NCBI RefSeq assembly: GCF_038237375.1
Contig: NZ_CP151273.1
Location: forward strand, 2,170,001 to 2,234,000
Length of the DNA stretch: 64,000 nt
Reading direction: 5' to 3'
DNA from: Alcaligenes sp. SDU_A2
GTDB lineage: Bacteria; Pseudomonadota; Gammaproteobacteria; Burkholderiales; Burkholderiaceae_B
Part shown: positions 55,012-64,000 of the stretch, in pieces
Position numbering within the stretch: position 1 is the stretch's first letter
How the letters are laid out: every line of letters begins with the position of its first letter
The notes under the pieces: model-generated
Seen by the model: only the letters and a program-made list of their open reading frames with translations
Database searches by the model: none
What the model was told of the DNA's origin: nothing
Made by a program: the position numbers and the translations under genes

Positions 55012-56427
55012 TCAAGCACTTTGCGCGTTTCGTTCCAGTGCCGCCGCAAAAAAGCAGTCGGTCTGGTGACGGTCTGTGCGCAGGTTCAGGTAAGGCCCGT
55101 CAAGCGCCAGCGCCGGGCTCTTGTCCTTGAGAATTTCGCGGGCATCCAGCAGGCGAAAGTCGGGGTGGGTTTGCAGGAAAGCCTGCACCTGCTGTTCATT
55201 TTCTTCGGGCAGAAAACTGCAGGTGGCATAGACCAGTCGCCCCCCGGGGGCCACGCAAGCGGCAGCCTGGTCCAGAATCTGGGCCTGCATGCGCGTGTAC
55301 TGCTGCAGCGCTTCGGGGTGTTGACGCCATTTAAGATCGGGATTGCGCCGTAAAGTTCCCAAGCCGCTGCACGGCGCATCCACTAACACACGCTGGGCCT
55401 TGCCATGCAGACGGCGCACGCGCTGATCGCCTTCTTCCTGGATGACCACCGGCACTACATTGGACAGGCCTGCGCGCGCAAAACGCGGCTTGGCTTTGTT
55501 CAGACGGGTCGCCGACACGTCAAACGCGTACAGACGGCCCGTGGAGCGCATCAACGCACCCAACAGCAATGTCTTACCACCGGCACCGGCGCAATAATCG
55601 ATGACCATCTCTCCGCGACGCGGCTCCAGCAAGGCGGTCAGCAACTGGCTGCCCTCTTCCTGGATTTCGAGTTCGCCTTTTTCGTACTGTGGCCACACCG
55701 CCACGGAAGGACGACCTTCGATACGGATACCCCAAGGCGAATACGGCATGGCCGTCGGCTTGAAGCGGGCCATAGGCCCATTTTGCAACTGCCGCAACAC
55801 GGCATCGCGATCGGCCTTCATAGGATTGACGCGCAGATCCAACAGAGCCTGTTCGTTCATGGCCTGCATCAACTTGTAGGACTCGGGAATCTGCGTCAGA
55901 CGCTCTTCCAGCCACTCGGGCAGACTCAACCGCACGCCCACAGGCAGACCGTCCACGTTCAGGGAACGGATATGTGTCAGCCACTGACGCTCTTCTTGTT
56001 GCAGGCCCAGCGCCAGTTCTTCCTGACCGATGGCCGCCGACAGACCCAGAATGGCCAGGCGACGGGTCGACGGACCCACGCCACTTTCGGCCCAATTGCG
56101 ATATTGACGCAAATGGCGCAATACATCGAATACCGCTTCGCGGATTTCGGCCCGATCGCGCGAACCCATCTTGGGGCGTGTACGTGCCCAGCGGGTCAAG
56201 GCCAGATCGGCCGGATGTTTCCACTGCAGCACTTCGCCGAGCGCGCTGGCCACCTGCTCGATGCGCCGCTGGGCAACAGCGCCCGGTGCGGGCGGACCCG
56301 ACGGCTTGCCGCGCGCGCCTTGCTGCGGACGGCCACGGGCGGGCGCGCCGCTGCGCGAACCCGATGAAGAAGGACGCTTACGCTCCGAGCGATCACGCTC
56401 GGGCCGGGAATGATGATGATCAGACAT
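55012..56427 (-). CDS. RsmB-family RNA (cytosine-C5) methyltransferase
   Basis: A 471-residue SAM-dependent methyltransferase of the NOL1/NOP2/Sun group. Motifs are the SAM site VIDYCAGAGGKTLLLG, the catalytic VDAPCSGLGTLRRNPD (PC motif) and YATCSFLPEENEQQV (TC motif). The first about 55 residues are disordered, rich in His, Arg, Ser, Pro and Gly (MSDHHHSRPERDRSERKR). No PUA or NusB domain is obvious, so it differs from classical RsmB and could act on rRNA or tRNA. It lies 34 bp downstream of purN on the same strand. Confidence 0.88.
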   Translation of the reverse strand: MSDHHHSRPERDRSERKRPSSSGSRSGAPARGRPQQGARGKPSGPPAPGAVAQRRIEQVASALGEVLQWKHPADLALTRWARTRPKMGSRDRAEIREAVFDVLRHLRQYRNWAESGVGPSTRRLAILGLSAAIGQEELALGLQQEERQWLTHIRSLNVDGLPVGVRLSLPEWLEERLTQIPESYKLMQAMNEQALLDLRVNPMKADRDAVLRQLQNGPMARFKPTAMPYSPWGIRIEGRPSVAVWPQYEKGELEIQEEGSQLLTALLEPRRGEMVIDYCAGAGGKTLLLGALMRSTGRLYAFDVSATRLNKAKPRFARAGLSNVVPVVIQEEGDQRVRRLHGKAQRVLVDAPCSGLGTLRRNPDLKWRQHPEALQQYTRMQAQILDQAAACVAPGGRLVYATCSFLPEENEQQVQAFLQTHPDFRLLDAREILKDKSPALALDGPYLNLRTDRHQTDCFFAAALERNAQSA

Positions 56428-56460
56428 GAATATTCGAAAAAATCCTATGGACCCGCCCGG

Positions 56461-57117
56461 TCAGGCAGGAAAGTAAAAACCGCGCTGCGCAACTCCATCG
56501 ACCTGCACACGACCATCGTCGCGCAGGCTGACCCGGCCCTGGACCAGCCACTGCACCGCCTGGGTATAGACCTGGTGTTCGGTGGCCAGCACGCGTCGAG
56601 CCAATTCTTGGGCGTCGTCACCCTGCAGCACAGGCACCAGGCTCTGGGCAATAATAGGGCCATGATCGAGAACCGGGGTCACGAAGTGAACCGAACAGCC
56701 ATGAAACTGCACGCCTGCATCGATGGCCTGCTGATGAGTGTTGAGGCCCGGAAAGCTGGGAAGCAAAGATGGGTGTATATTGACGAGCTTGCCCGCGTAG
56801 TGCTGGACAAAATCCGTGGTCAAAATGCGCATGAACCCCGCCAGTAGAACATAATCCGGCTGGTAGCGGTCAATCACGCGCGCCAAAGCCTGATCGAAGG
56901 CCTCGCGTGTTGCAAATTCGCGATGCGCCACGACCTGGGTATCCAGTCCGTGCTGACGTGCCCATTGCAGCCCGGACGCATCGGCCTTGTTGGCGATCAC
57001 CGCCTGGATGCGGCCATTCAGGCCAGCCTGTTCGATATGCTCGGCAATGGCCTGCATATTGGAACCCCGGCCTGATATCAGCACGACCAGGCGACAAGGT
57101 GGGGTGGAATCGGTCAA
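56461..57117 (-). CDS. purN: Phosphoribosylglycinamide formyltransferase
   Basis: Third step of purine synthesis; transfers formyl from 10-formyltetrahydrofolate to GAR. It is 218 residues. Visible motifs are the phosphate-binding LISGRGSNMQAI at about 10-20, the folate loop AGFMRIL, and the catalytic region NIHPSLLPSFPGLNTHQQA with Asn and His, followed by GCSVHFVTPVLDHGPIIAQ with the catalytic Asp. ATG 57117 is 49 bp from the divergent ribF start. Confidence 0.96.
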   Translation of the reverse strand: MTDSTPPCRLVVLISGRGSNMQAIAEHIEQAGLNGRIQAVIANKADASGLQWARQHGLDTQVVAHREFATREAFDQALARVIDRYQPDYVLLAGFMRILTTDFVQHYAGKLVNIHPSLLPSFPGLNTHQQAIDAGVQFHGCSVHFVTPVLDHGPIIAQSLVPVLQGDDAQELARRVLATEHQVYTQAVQWLVQGRVSLRDDGRVQVDGVAQRGFYFPA

Positions 57118-57166
57118 AATCCTGTTTCCCGAGAAATAACGAATCCGAAATTGTAAACTCTCGCTT

Positions 57167-58132
57167 GTGAAATCTCCTCTAAAACTCTACCGTTCCTTGC
57201 CGCGCTGCAACAGCACGGCACGCAGCGCCGTTACCATTGGTAACTTCGATGGCGTGCACCTGGGCCATCAGGCCATCCTGAATCGTCTGAACGCGGCGGC
57301 CCACCAGCATGCACTGAGTTCCTGCGTCATGACGTTCACACCGCACCCACGCGCTTTTTTTGCTCAGCGCGGGCATCGTCCGGAACTGATCCCCACCCAG
57401 ATCAGCGGTCTGCGCGACAAAGTCGACGCCCTGCACCACTGCGGCATCGAGCAGATCTACCTGGCACGCTTTAATCAGGACATGGCCGATATGTCGGCCA
57501 GCGCCTTTATCGAGGATATTTTAGTGCGCGGCCTGAACACCGGCTGGCTGCTGGTGGGCGAGGATTTTCGCTACGGCCACAAGCGGGCCGGCGACATCGC
57601 CATGCTGCGCGAAGCGGGCCAACGCCACGGTTTCGAGGTGGAAACATTGCATGATGTCTCCGACGCCGATGGTCGCCGCATTTCCAGCTCGGAAGTACGC
57701 ACCGCCCTGGCAGTCGGGCAACTGGATCGAGCGCGCTCTTTGCTGGGCAAGCCTTTTCATATCAGCGGCCACGTCATTCACGGTCAGAAGCTGGGCCGCG
57801 ACATTGGCTACCCGACCCTGAACATCCGCGTGCCCGAGCACTGCGCGGCACGTTCGGGCGTCTATGTGGTGCGTGTTCACGGCCTGGACGGCCAGGCGCT
57901 GCCGGGAATTGCATCGCTGGGCGTGCGCCCCACCGTGCAAGACCAGGGACGCCTGCTGCTGGAAGTACATTTACTGGACCGCCGCCTGGACGCTTACGGT
58001 AAACTTGCCCGTATAGAATTTCTGGAATTTGTCAGGGACGAAGAAAAATTCCCGGACCTCATCACTATGATCGCCGCCATCGATAACGATGCACAACGCG
58101 CTCGCGACTACTTTGCTACAAATGGACTATAA
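57167..58132 (+). CDS. ribF: Bifunctional riboflavin kinase / FAD synthetase
   Basis: Makes FMN and FAD from riboflavin. It is 321 residues. The N-terminal adenylyltransferase domain has [13 protein letters not shown] near residue 22 and SSSEVRTAL near 170. The C-terminal flavokinase domain has [13 protein letters not shown] (the conserved PTxN) near 205, and [30 protein letters not shown]. The start is GTG 57167. The gene overlaps ileS by 11 bp; ribF-ileS-lspA is a conserved proteobacterial cluster. Confidence 0.96.
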   Translation: MKSPLKLYRSLPRCNSTARSAVTIGNFDGVHLGHQAILNRLNAAAHQHALSSCVMTFTPHPRAFFAQRGHRPELIPTQISGLRDKVDALHHCGIEQIYLARFNQDMADMSASAFIEDILVRGLNTGWLLVGEDFRYGHKRAGDIAMLREAGQRHGFEVETLHDVSDADGRRISSSEVRTALAVGQLDRARSLLGKPFHISGHVIHGQKLGRDIGYPTLNIRVPEHCAARSGVYVVRVHGLDGQALPGIASLGVRPTVQDQGRLLLEVHLLDRRLDAYGKLARIEFLEFVRDEEKFPDLITMIAAIDNDAQRARDYFATNGL

Positions 58133-60962
58133 AAACTCTCTCAATTTGCCCGACACTCCCTTTCCCATGCGTGGCGACCTCGCCAAACGTGAGCCGGGCT
58201 GGATTAACCAGTGGGAAGAAAACAAAGTCTATGCAGCAATTCGGCAAGCCAGTGCCGGTCGCCCCAAATTTATTTTGCACGACGGCCCTCCGTATGCTAA
58301 CGGCGACATTCACATCGGCCACGCGGTCAACAAGATCCTGAAAGACATCATCGTCAAAAGCCGCAACATGGCCGGCTTTGACGCTCAATACGTGCCCGGC
58401 TGGGATTGCCACGGCATGCCGATTGAGGTCCAGATCGAAAAACTGTACGGCAAGAACCGCCCCGTCGCAGAAGTGCAGGCCAAGGCCCGTGCCTACGCCC
58501 TGGAACAGATCGACAGCCAGCGCAAAGACTTCAAGCGCCTGGGTGTGCTGGCCGACTGGGAACGCCCTTACCTGACCATGAACTTCAGCAACGAAGCCGA
58601 CGAGCTGCGCGTGCTGTCCAAGATCATGCAAAAAGGCTTTGTGTTCCGTGGCTTAAAGCCCGTGAACTGGTGTTTTGACTGCGGTTCCGCCTTGGCCGAA
58701 GCCGAGGTTGAATACGCCGACCGCACGGACCCGTCCGTACACGTGGCCTTCCCTTTCGCGCAAAAAGACAAGCTGGCTGAGGCCTTTGGCGTAGACAGCG
58801 TGGACGATGGCGCGATTGTCATCTGGACCACCACCCCCTGGACCATCCCTGCCAACCAGGCCCTGAACGTACACCCGGAAATCAGCTACGCGCTGGTCAA
58901 GCTGGACGCCCCGCGCGCCACCGGCTCCATGCTGATCGTGGCCGAAGATCTGGTGAAAACCTGCCTGGAACAGTGGGGCCTGAACGGCCAGGTTGTGGCA
59001 ACGGCCACCGGCCAAGCCCTGAACCTGATCGAATTCGATCATCCGCTGGCCAACGTGAACGCAGGCTACCAGCGCCGCTCCCCCGTGTACCTGGGCGACT
59101 ACGTCACCCTGGACAGCGGCACCGGCGTGGTGCACTCGGCCCCTGCCTACGGTATCGAAGACTTTGTATCTTGCAAGGCCCACGGCCTGAAAGACGACGA
59201 TATACTCAAACCCGTCATGGGCAATGGGCATTACGCCGATACCCTGCCCCTGTTCGGTGGTCAGTTGATCTGGAAGGCCAACCCGCAGATCGTAGAAACG
59301 CTGCACAATGCCGGCACCTTGCTAAAAACCGAGCAGCATCCGCACAGCTACATGCACTGCTGGCGCCACAAGACCCCTATTATCTACCGTGCCACCAGCC
59401 AATGGTTTGCCGGTATGGACAAAGAAAACACCAGCGGGCGCAGCTTGCGTGACATGGCGCTGGAAGCCATCGACAACACCGAGTTCTACCCCTCCTGGGG
59501 TCGTGCCCGCCTGCACGCCATGATCGCCAATCGTCCGGACTGGACCTTGTCGCGTCAGCGTCAATGGGGCGTGCCTATGGCCTTCTTTGTACACAAAGAA
59601 ACGGGCGAACTGCACCCCCGCACGCCGGAACTGATGGAACAAGTGGCCCAGCGCATCGAACAAAGCGGCATCGAAGCCTGGCAAAATCTGGACCCGCGCG
59701 ACCTTCTGGGCGACGAGGCCGATCTGTACGAGAAAAACCGCGACACGCTGGACGTGTGGTTTGACTCGGGCACCACGCACGCCACCGTGCTGGGCGGCAA
59801 AGATCACACCACCCACGGTTCGCACGCCGACAGCCTGCAATGGCCTGCCGACCTGTACCTGGAAGGCTCGGACCAACATCGCGGCTGGTTCCATTCTTCG
59901 CTGCTGACCGGCTGCATGCTGTATGGCCGCGCGCCCTACAAAGCCTTGCTGACGCACGGCTTTGTGGTGGACGGCAAAGGCCGCAAGATGAGCAAGTCCC
60001 TGGGCAATATCATCAAGCCCCAGGAAATTGCCGACAAACTCGGTGCCGAGATCATGCGCCTGTGGGCGGCGTCCACCGACTACTCGGGTGAATTGTCCAT
60101 CTCGGACGAAATCCTGAAACGCGTGGTGGAAGGCTATCGCCGTATCCGCAACACCCTGAAATTCCTGCTGGGCAATCTGGCCGACTTCAATCCTGCCGAA
60201 CACGCGGTGCCCCTGGACCAGTTGCTGGAAATCGACCGCTACGCGCTGCACATGACCGCTCGCATGCAGACCGAGATCCTGGAGAACTACCAGCGCTACG
60301 AATTTCATCCCGTGGTCTCGCGCCTGCAGATCTTCTGCTCGGAAGACCTGGGCGCCTTCTATCTGGATATTCTGAAAGACCGCCTGTACACCACGGCCCA
60401 GAACGGCCTGCCGCGCCGCTCGGCCCAGACGGCGCTCTATCATCTGACCCACGCGCTGCTCAAGCTGATGGCACCTATTTTGTCCTTTACGGCCGAAGAA
60501 GCCTGGAAGGATCTGCATCAGGGGCAGACCGACAGCGGCACCATCTTTACCGAACTGTTCCATGCCCTGCCCGAACAGCCAGACCAAGACACCCTGCACG
60601 CCAAATGGCAAAGTCTGCGTGCCATCCGGGCCGAAGTCATGCGCCGCATCGAAGATGTGCGCAGCACCGGTGCCGTAGGCTCGTCCCTGGCTGCCGAGGT
60701 GGACATCTACGCCAAGGGCCAGGATCTGGAATGGCTGCAGTCTTTGGGCGAAGACTTGCGCTTCATGCTGATCGTCTCGCGTGCCGACGTGCATGCTGGC
60801 GAAGGCGATGTGCGCATCGACGTGACCCCTACCGAGCAGGCCAAGTGCGAACGCTGCTGGCACCACCGCCCGGATGTCGGCCAGAGCGCCGAGCACCCCA
60901 CGCTGTGCGGCCGCTGCGAGGACAATCTGTTCGGCGACGGCGAAGTGCGTCACTATGCCTGA
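58122..60962 (+). CDS. ileS: Isoleucyl-tRNA synthetase
   Basis: Class I synthetase that charges tRNA-Ile. With ATG 58122 ([20 protein letters not shown]) it is 946 residues, as in most bacteria. HIGH is at [10 protein letters not shown], the large CP1 editing domain follows ([10 protein letters not shown]), KMSKS is in [10 protein letters not shown], and the C-terminal zinc finger has paired cysteines in CERCW and CGRC. An upstream in-frame ATG at 58089 lies inside ribF and is unlikely. The lspA start overlaps its end by 8 bp. Confidence 0.97.
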   Translation: MDYKNSLNLPDTPFPMRGDLAKREPGWINQWEENKVYAAIRQASAGRPKFILHDGPPYANGDIHIGHAVNKILKDIIVKSRNMAGFDAQYVPGWDCHGMPIEVQIEKLYGKNRPVAEVQAKARAYALEQIDSQRKDFKRLGVLADWERPYLTMNFSNEADELRVLSKIMQKGFVFRGLKPVNWCFDCGSALAEAEVEYADRTDPSVHVAFPFAQKDKLAEAFGVDSVDDGAIVIWTTTPWTIPANQALNVHPEISYALVKLDAPRATGSMLIVAEDLVKTCLEQWGLNGQVVATATGQALNLIEFDHPLANVNAGYQRRSPVYLGDYVTLDSGTGVVHSAPAYGIEDFVSCKAHGLKDDDILKPVMGNGHYADTLPLFGGQLIWKANPQIVETLHNAGTLLKTEQHPHSYMHCWRHKTPIIYRATSQWFAGMDKENTSGRSLRDMALEAIDNTEFYPSWGRARLHAMIANRPDWTLSRQRQWGVPMAFFVHKETGELHPRTPELMEQVAQRIEQSGIEAWQNLDPRDLLGDEADLYEKNRDTLDVWFDSGTTHATVLGGKDHTTHGSHADSLQWPADLYLEGSDQHRGWFHSSLLTGCMLYGRAPYKALLTHGFVVDGKGRKMSKSLGNIIKPQEIADKLGAEIMRLWAASTDYSGELSISDEILKRVVEGYRRIRNTLKFLLGNLADFNPAEHAVPLDQLLEIDRYALHMTARMQTEILENYQRYEFHPVVSRLQIFCSEDLGAFYLDILKDRLYTTAQNGLPRRSAQTALYHLTHALLKLMAPILSFTAEEAWKDLHQGQTDSGTIFTELFHALPEQPDQDTLHAKWQSLRAIRAEVMRRIEDVRSTGAVGSSLAAEVDIYAKGQDLEWLQSLGEDLRFMLIVSRADVHAGEGDVRIDVTPTEQAKCERCWHHRPDVGQSAEHPTLCGRCEDNLFGDGEVRHYA

Positions 60963-61491
60963 GCCGAGCCGTGTTCCCGCCCCTCCCGGGCAGGCCCGCC
61001 TGCCCGGGAAACATTTCTGGGCCTGGCTGGGCCTGGCTGCGCTAATTGTCGGCCTGGACCAGTGGAGCAAGTGGTACTTCGACACGCACCTGTTTTATCA
61101 GGAGCGCTGGAACGTGCTGCCCTTTTTCGACTTCACCCTGCTCTACAACCCAGGTGCCGCGTTCAGTTTCCTGGCTGGTGGCCAGGGCTGGCAGCGCTGG
61201 TTCTTTGTGGCCATCGCCTTCGTGGCGACCGTGCTGATTCTGACCATGCTGCGCCGCTCGGCCGGACAACCTTTGTTCTGCCTGTCGCTTAGCCTGATTC
61301 TGGGTGGCGCGGTCGGCAATGTGGTCGACCGCCTGCAGCACGGCCATGTGGTCGACTTTCTGCTGTTTTACTGGAATCAGTCTTATTTTCCGGCGTTCAA
61401 TATTGCCGACGTTGCCATCACCTGCGGCGCTATCCTGCTGATTCTGGATGAATTTCTGCGGATGCGGCGCAACAAGCGGCAAGGCGCCTGA
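60955..61491 (+). CDS. lspA: Lipoprotein signal peptidase (signal peptidase II)
   Basis: An inner-membrane aspartyl protease that removes signal peptides from prolipoproteins. It is 178 residues with four membrane helices. Conserved parts are [12 protein letters not shown] (box I), [12 protein letters not shown] (box II), [11 protein letters not shown] (catalytic Asp) and [14 protein letters not shown] (catalytic Asp). ATG 60955 overlaps ileS; the frame continues upstream but that sequence belongs to ileS. The N-terminal 20 residues are Pro-rich and cytoplasmic. Confidence 0.96.
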   Translation: MPEPSRVPAPPGQARLPGKHFWAWLGLAALIVGLDQWSKWYFDTHLFYQERWNVLPFFDFTLLYNPGAAFSFLAGGQGWQRWFFVAIAFVATVLILTMLRRSAGQPLFCLSLSLILGGAVGNVVDRLQHGHVVDFLLFYWNQSYFPAFNIADVAITCGAILLILDEFLRMRRNKRQGA

Positions 61492-61508
61492 CCCTGTAAG
61501 GAGCACCC

Positions 61509-62693
61509 ATGCTCGCCAACAAAAAACTGGTCTTTGGCATCAGCGGCGGCATTGCCGCCTACAAAACCGCAGAACTGCTGCGTCGCGCCCAGGAACTGGG
61601 CGCGCAGATCGATGTAGTCATGACCGAGTCGGCCACGCGCTTCATGGCCCCGCTGACGTTTCAAGCCCTGTCGGGCCGACCGGTCTACACGGACCTGTGG
61701 GACGCGCGCGTGCCTAACAATATGGCCCACATCCAGCTTAGCCGACAGGCGGATGCGATTCTGGTGGCCCCGGCCAGCACGAACTTCATGGCAAGACTGG
61801 CCCAAGGCATGGCTGACGACCTGCTTAGCACCTTGTGCGTGGCCCGGGGCCACTGCCCCCTGCTGCTGGCACCGGCCATGAACCGAGAAATGTGGCAACA
61901 CCCGGCCACCCAGCGCAATGTCGAGCAATTACGCCGCGACGGCGTATACATTCTGGGGCCGGGCAGCGGCGACCAGGCCTGTGGCGAGATCGGCGACGGC
62001 CGCATGCTGGAGCCGCATCAACTGCTGGCCGAGCTGGTCGGCTTCTTTCAGCCCAAGCGGCTGGCGGGCAAACGCGTCCTGATCACTGCCGGCCCCACCG
62101 CCGAACCGATTGACCCTGTGCGCGTCATCAGCAACCGTTCGTCAGGCAAGATGGGCTATGCCATCGCCCGCGCGGCGCAGGAAGCCGGCGCGCAGGTCAC
62201 GCTGGTTTCCGGCCCGGTGGCGCTGGACACGCCTTACGGAGTACAGCGCATCAATGTCGAAACGGCCCGCCAGATGCACGCCGCCGTCATGGCCCAGGCT
62301 GCGCAGGCGGATGTGTTTATTGGCGTCGCCGCCGTGGCCGACTGGCACGTCAGCAATGCCAGCGACATCAAAATCAAAAAAACCGCCGAACAATCCACGC
62401 CGGATCTGCAATTTAGCCCGAACCCGGACATTCTGGCCGAAGTCGCCGCCCTGCCCGACGGCCCGTTCTGCGTGGGCTTTGCCGCAGAGACCGACCACCT
62501 GATCGAGCACGCCCAAGCCAAGCGCCAGCGCAAAAACGTGCCCATGCTGGTGGGCAATCTGGCCCAGCGCGCCATGAATGCCGACGACACCGAACTGGTC
62601 GTGTTCGATGCGCAAGGCCACACCCACTGGCCTGCCCAGGACAAGTTGCTGGCCGCCCGTCAATTGATTCAAGCCATTGCCCAACGGCTTTAA
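61509..62693 (+). CDS. coaBC: Phosphopantothenoylcysteine synthetase / decarboxylase
   Basis: Bifunctional enzyme of coenzyme A synthesis. It is 394 residues. The N-terminal flavin-dependent decarboxylase CoaC (about 1-185) has [19 protein letters not shown], the PASTNF motif, APAMNREMW and the [15 protein letters not shown] stretch with the active-site Cys. The C-terminal CTP-dependent CoaB (about 190-394) has [22 protein letters not shown], near-invariant in the family, and the Lys-rich [20 protein letters not shown] site lies upstream of ATG 61509. A GC-rich hairpin follows at 62716-62743. Confidence 0.96.
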   Translation: MLANKKLVFGISGGIAAYKTAELLRRAQELGAQIDVVMTESATRFMAPLTFQALSGRPVYTDLWDARVPNNMAHIQLSRQADAILVAPASTNFMARLAQGMADDLLSTLCVARGHCPLLLAPAMNREMWQHPATQRNVEQLRRDGVYILGPGSGDQACGEIGDGRMLEPHQLLAELVGFFQPKRLAGKRVLITAGPTAEPIDPVRVISNRSSGKMGYAIARAAQEAGAQVTLVSGPVALDTPYGVQRINVETARQMHAAVMAQAAQADVFIGVAAVADWHVSNASDIKIKKTAEQSTPDLQFSPNPDILAEVAALPDGPFCVGFAAETDHLIEHAQAKRQRKNVPMLVGNLAQRAMNADDTELVVFDAQGHTHWPAQDKLLAARQLIQAIAQRL

Positions 62694-62715
62694 ATCGTCT
62701 GTTTTTCATTTTCCC

Positions 62716-62750
62716 GGGCAGCGCCGCAAGCCGCGCGCTGCCCCGCTTTT
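62716..62750 (+). terminator. Hairpin after coaBC, possible weak terminator
   Basis: Stem GGGCAGCGC (62716-62724) / GCGCTGCCC (62735-62743) followed by CGCTTTTG. The short T run makes it a weak terminator; dut lies 17 bp beyond and may be partly co-transcribed. Confidence 0.5.
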
Positions 62751-62766
62751 GTAGGACACCCCTTAC

Positions 62767-63228
62767 ATGCATCGCCGTATCGAAGCCCGCATCGTCAATG
62801 ATCTGCTGGGCACCACTATCGAAGCCCCCAGCTACGCCACGGACGGCTCCGCCGCTATGGATCTGCGCGCCTGCCTGAGCGAAGCCACTACCCTGCCCGC
62901 AGGCGGCCGCACACTGGTCAAGACCGGCTTGGCCATCAATATGATGGACCCTGGGCTGGTGGCGATCGTGGCCTCGCGCTCCGGCCTGTCGCTAAAGCAT
63001 GGCGTGCGCGTTGCCCAAGGCATCGGCGTCATCGATGCCGACTACCACGGCGAGATCGGCGTGATTCTGGCCAATGACAGCGATGTGGACTATGTGATCC
63101 AGCCCGGCGAGCGCATCGCCCAACTGATGTTCCAACCCGTGGTGCAAGTCGCGCTGCAGTTTGTGGATCAGTTCTCTACCGATACCGAACGCGGCACAGG
63201 CGGCTTCGGCAGCACAGGCAAGAACTAA
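62767..63228 (+). CDS. dut: dUTP pyrophosphatase
   Basis: Trimeric dUTPase that keeps uracil out of DNA and supplies dUMP. It is 153 residues. The five conserved motifs are readable: AAMDLRA (I), [12 protein letters not shown] (II), [13 protein letters not shown] (III, catalytic Asp), [11 protein letters not shown] (IV) and [10 protein letters not shown] (V, the mobile C-terminal arm). coaBC-dut linkage is conserved in proteobacteria. Confidence 0.97.
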   Translation: MHRRIEARIVNDLLGTTIEAPSYATDGSAAMDLRACLSEATTLPAGGRTLVKTGLAINMMDPGLVAIVASRSGLSLKHGVRVAQGIGVIDADYHGEIGVILANDSDVDYVIQPGERIAQLMFQPVVQVALQFVDQFSTDTERGTGGFGSTGKN

Positions 63229-63332
63229 GCACAAGGGTCATAAAAGGACACCTCGCGGCACGATCCTACACAAGCAGGCCCGTGCCACCCCTCGGACCTT
63301 TCTACTGCCCGCTGAACACATGTTGGACTGCA

Positions 63333-64000
63333 ATGCCATCCTTAAAACCGGGTAAGCCTGGCTCCAGCCCGCCCACCACTGGCAAAACAACGGCCCTACT
63401 CCACCCGCGCAACCGTCATCAAGGCCAGTACGATTTTGACGCACTGATCAAAGACACGCCCGAACTGGCCGCCTTTGTATTCGTGAACCCGTACGGCACT
63501 AAAACCATTCGTTTCGCCGACCCGAATGCCGTCAAAGCCCTGAATTGCGCCTTGCTAAAGTCTTTTTACGGCGTTGCGCAGTGGGATATTCCAGCCAACT
63601 ATCTTTGCCCCCCTATTCCGGGTCGCGCCGATTACGTTCACTATCTGGCCGATGTGCTGGCCAGCAGCAATAAGGGCGTCATCCCCCGTGGCGCTGCCGT
63701 GCGCGTCCTGGATATTGGCGTCGGGGCCAATGCCATCTACCCCTTGATTGCGCATGCCGAATATGGATGGCAATGTGTCGGTTCGGACATCGCCGCCGAT
63801 GCACTGGCATCGGCAGGCCGCATTCTTCATGCAAATCCCGGCTTGTCCACGGCCATCACACTGCGTCAGCAAACATCGCCCACGCAGATTTTTAAAGGCA
63901 TCGTGGGCACGGACGACTATTTTGACCTGACGCTGTGCAATCCACCCTTCCACGCCTCGCAAGACGAGGCCCTGAACGGCAGCCAACGCAAATGGCGTGG
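63333..64000 (+). CDS. rlmF: 23S rRNA (adenine(1618)-N6)-methyltransferase, C-terminus outside window
   Basis: SAM-dependent methyltransferase acting on A1618 of 23S rRNA. The 222 residues present contain the family opening [48 protein letters not shown], the SAM site [16 protein letters not shown], and the catalytic [11 protein letters not shown] near the window end. ATG 63333 has no strong ribosome-binding site; the sequence before LHPRNRH is Pro/Gly/Lys-rich and variable in the family. The gene runs off the right edge. Confidence 0.92.
   Translation, partial: MPSLKPGKPGSSPPTTGKTTALLHPRNRHQGQYDFDALIKDTPELAAFVFVNPYGTKTIRFADPNAVKALNCALLKSFYGVAQWDIPANYLCPPIPGRADYVHYLADVLASSNKGVIPRGAAVRVLDIGVGANAIYPLIAHAEYGWQCVGSDIAADALASAGRILHANPGLSTAITLRQQTSPTQIFKGIVGTDDYFDLTLCNPPFHASQDEALNGSQRKWR

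Noticed and set aside
59322-61085. A 587-codon open frame antisense to ileS
   Set aside because: GC-rich third positions of ileS keep the opposite frame open. No recognisable domain; ileS motifs are intact.

Overview
The window is a stretch of chromosome from a moderately GC-rich betaproteobacterium. Gene content and order (lolC / uncharacterised gene / recJ; prfB-SDR-lysS; iscRSUA; tRNA-Leu / tig-clpP-clpX-lon; dapD-dapE-prmB; ribF-ileS-lspA-coaBC-dut) fit family Alcaligenaceae (Bordetella/Achromobacter/Alcaligenes-like). The genus is inferred, not shown. No plasmid, prophage, transposase or CRISPR array is visible. Almost all of the window is core housekeeping DNA plus transporters.

Layout. 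1-7216: a lolC-type permease fragment, recJ, an EamA exporter, a BASS-family transporter and a PAS chemoreceptor. 7305-14257: a second EamA exporter, an infA paralogue behind a consensus promoter and structured leader, a membrane chemoreceptor, prfB with its programmed frameshift, an SDR enzyme and lysS. 14437-18422: a two-domain methylglyoxal-synthase-like protein, iscA, a divergent iscU, iscS, iscR with a candidate IscR operator, and a low-molecular-weight phosphatase. 18764-23435: uvrB, an aromatic aminotransferase, an acetyltransferase and lexA with its SOS box. 23667-29645: the proteostasis block lon, clpX, clpP, tig. 29922-41557: accessory metabolism and envelope genes (CoA-transferase, tRNA-Leu, TM2 protein, ACR3-like transporter, serine hydrolase, DinB protein, Bug receptor plus HpcH/HpaI aldolase, exported nuclease, thioesterase). 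41592-48464: an SLC13 carrier, dapD, dapE, prmB and an ABC-F ATPase. 48645-50233: sulfite dehydrogenase SorAB. 51398-57117: uvrD, a fatty acid desaturase, an RsmB-like methyltransferase and purN. 57167-64000: ribF, ileS, lspA, coaBC, dut and the start of rlmF.

The most unusual content is in two gene-free stretches, 40204-41083 and 50234-51397. They hold three large (about 225-240 bp) imperfect palindromes and a shrunken fourth copy. The full copies share short single-strand motifs and the same nested stems. Stem sequences differ between copies but stay complementary within each copy, as expected of an element selected for its fold (structured RNA or cruciform DNA). I do not recognise this family. 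Other points worth following up are: an IscU homologue lacking Cys37 and Asp39 in an isc operon without hscBA-fdx; the duplicated MGS-like domains downstream of it; a possible two-state hairpin over the infA ribosome-binding site; a compound (CCTG)11(ACTG)8 microsatellite; and a 13-bp-period repeat upstream of sorA.
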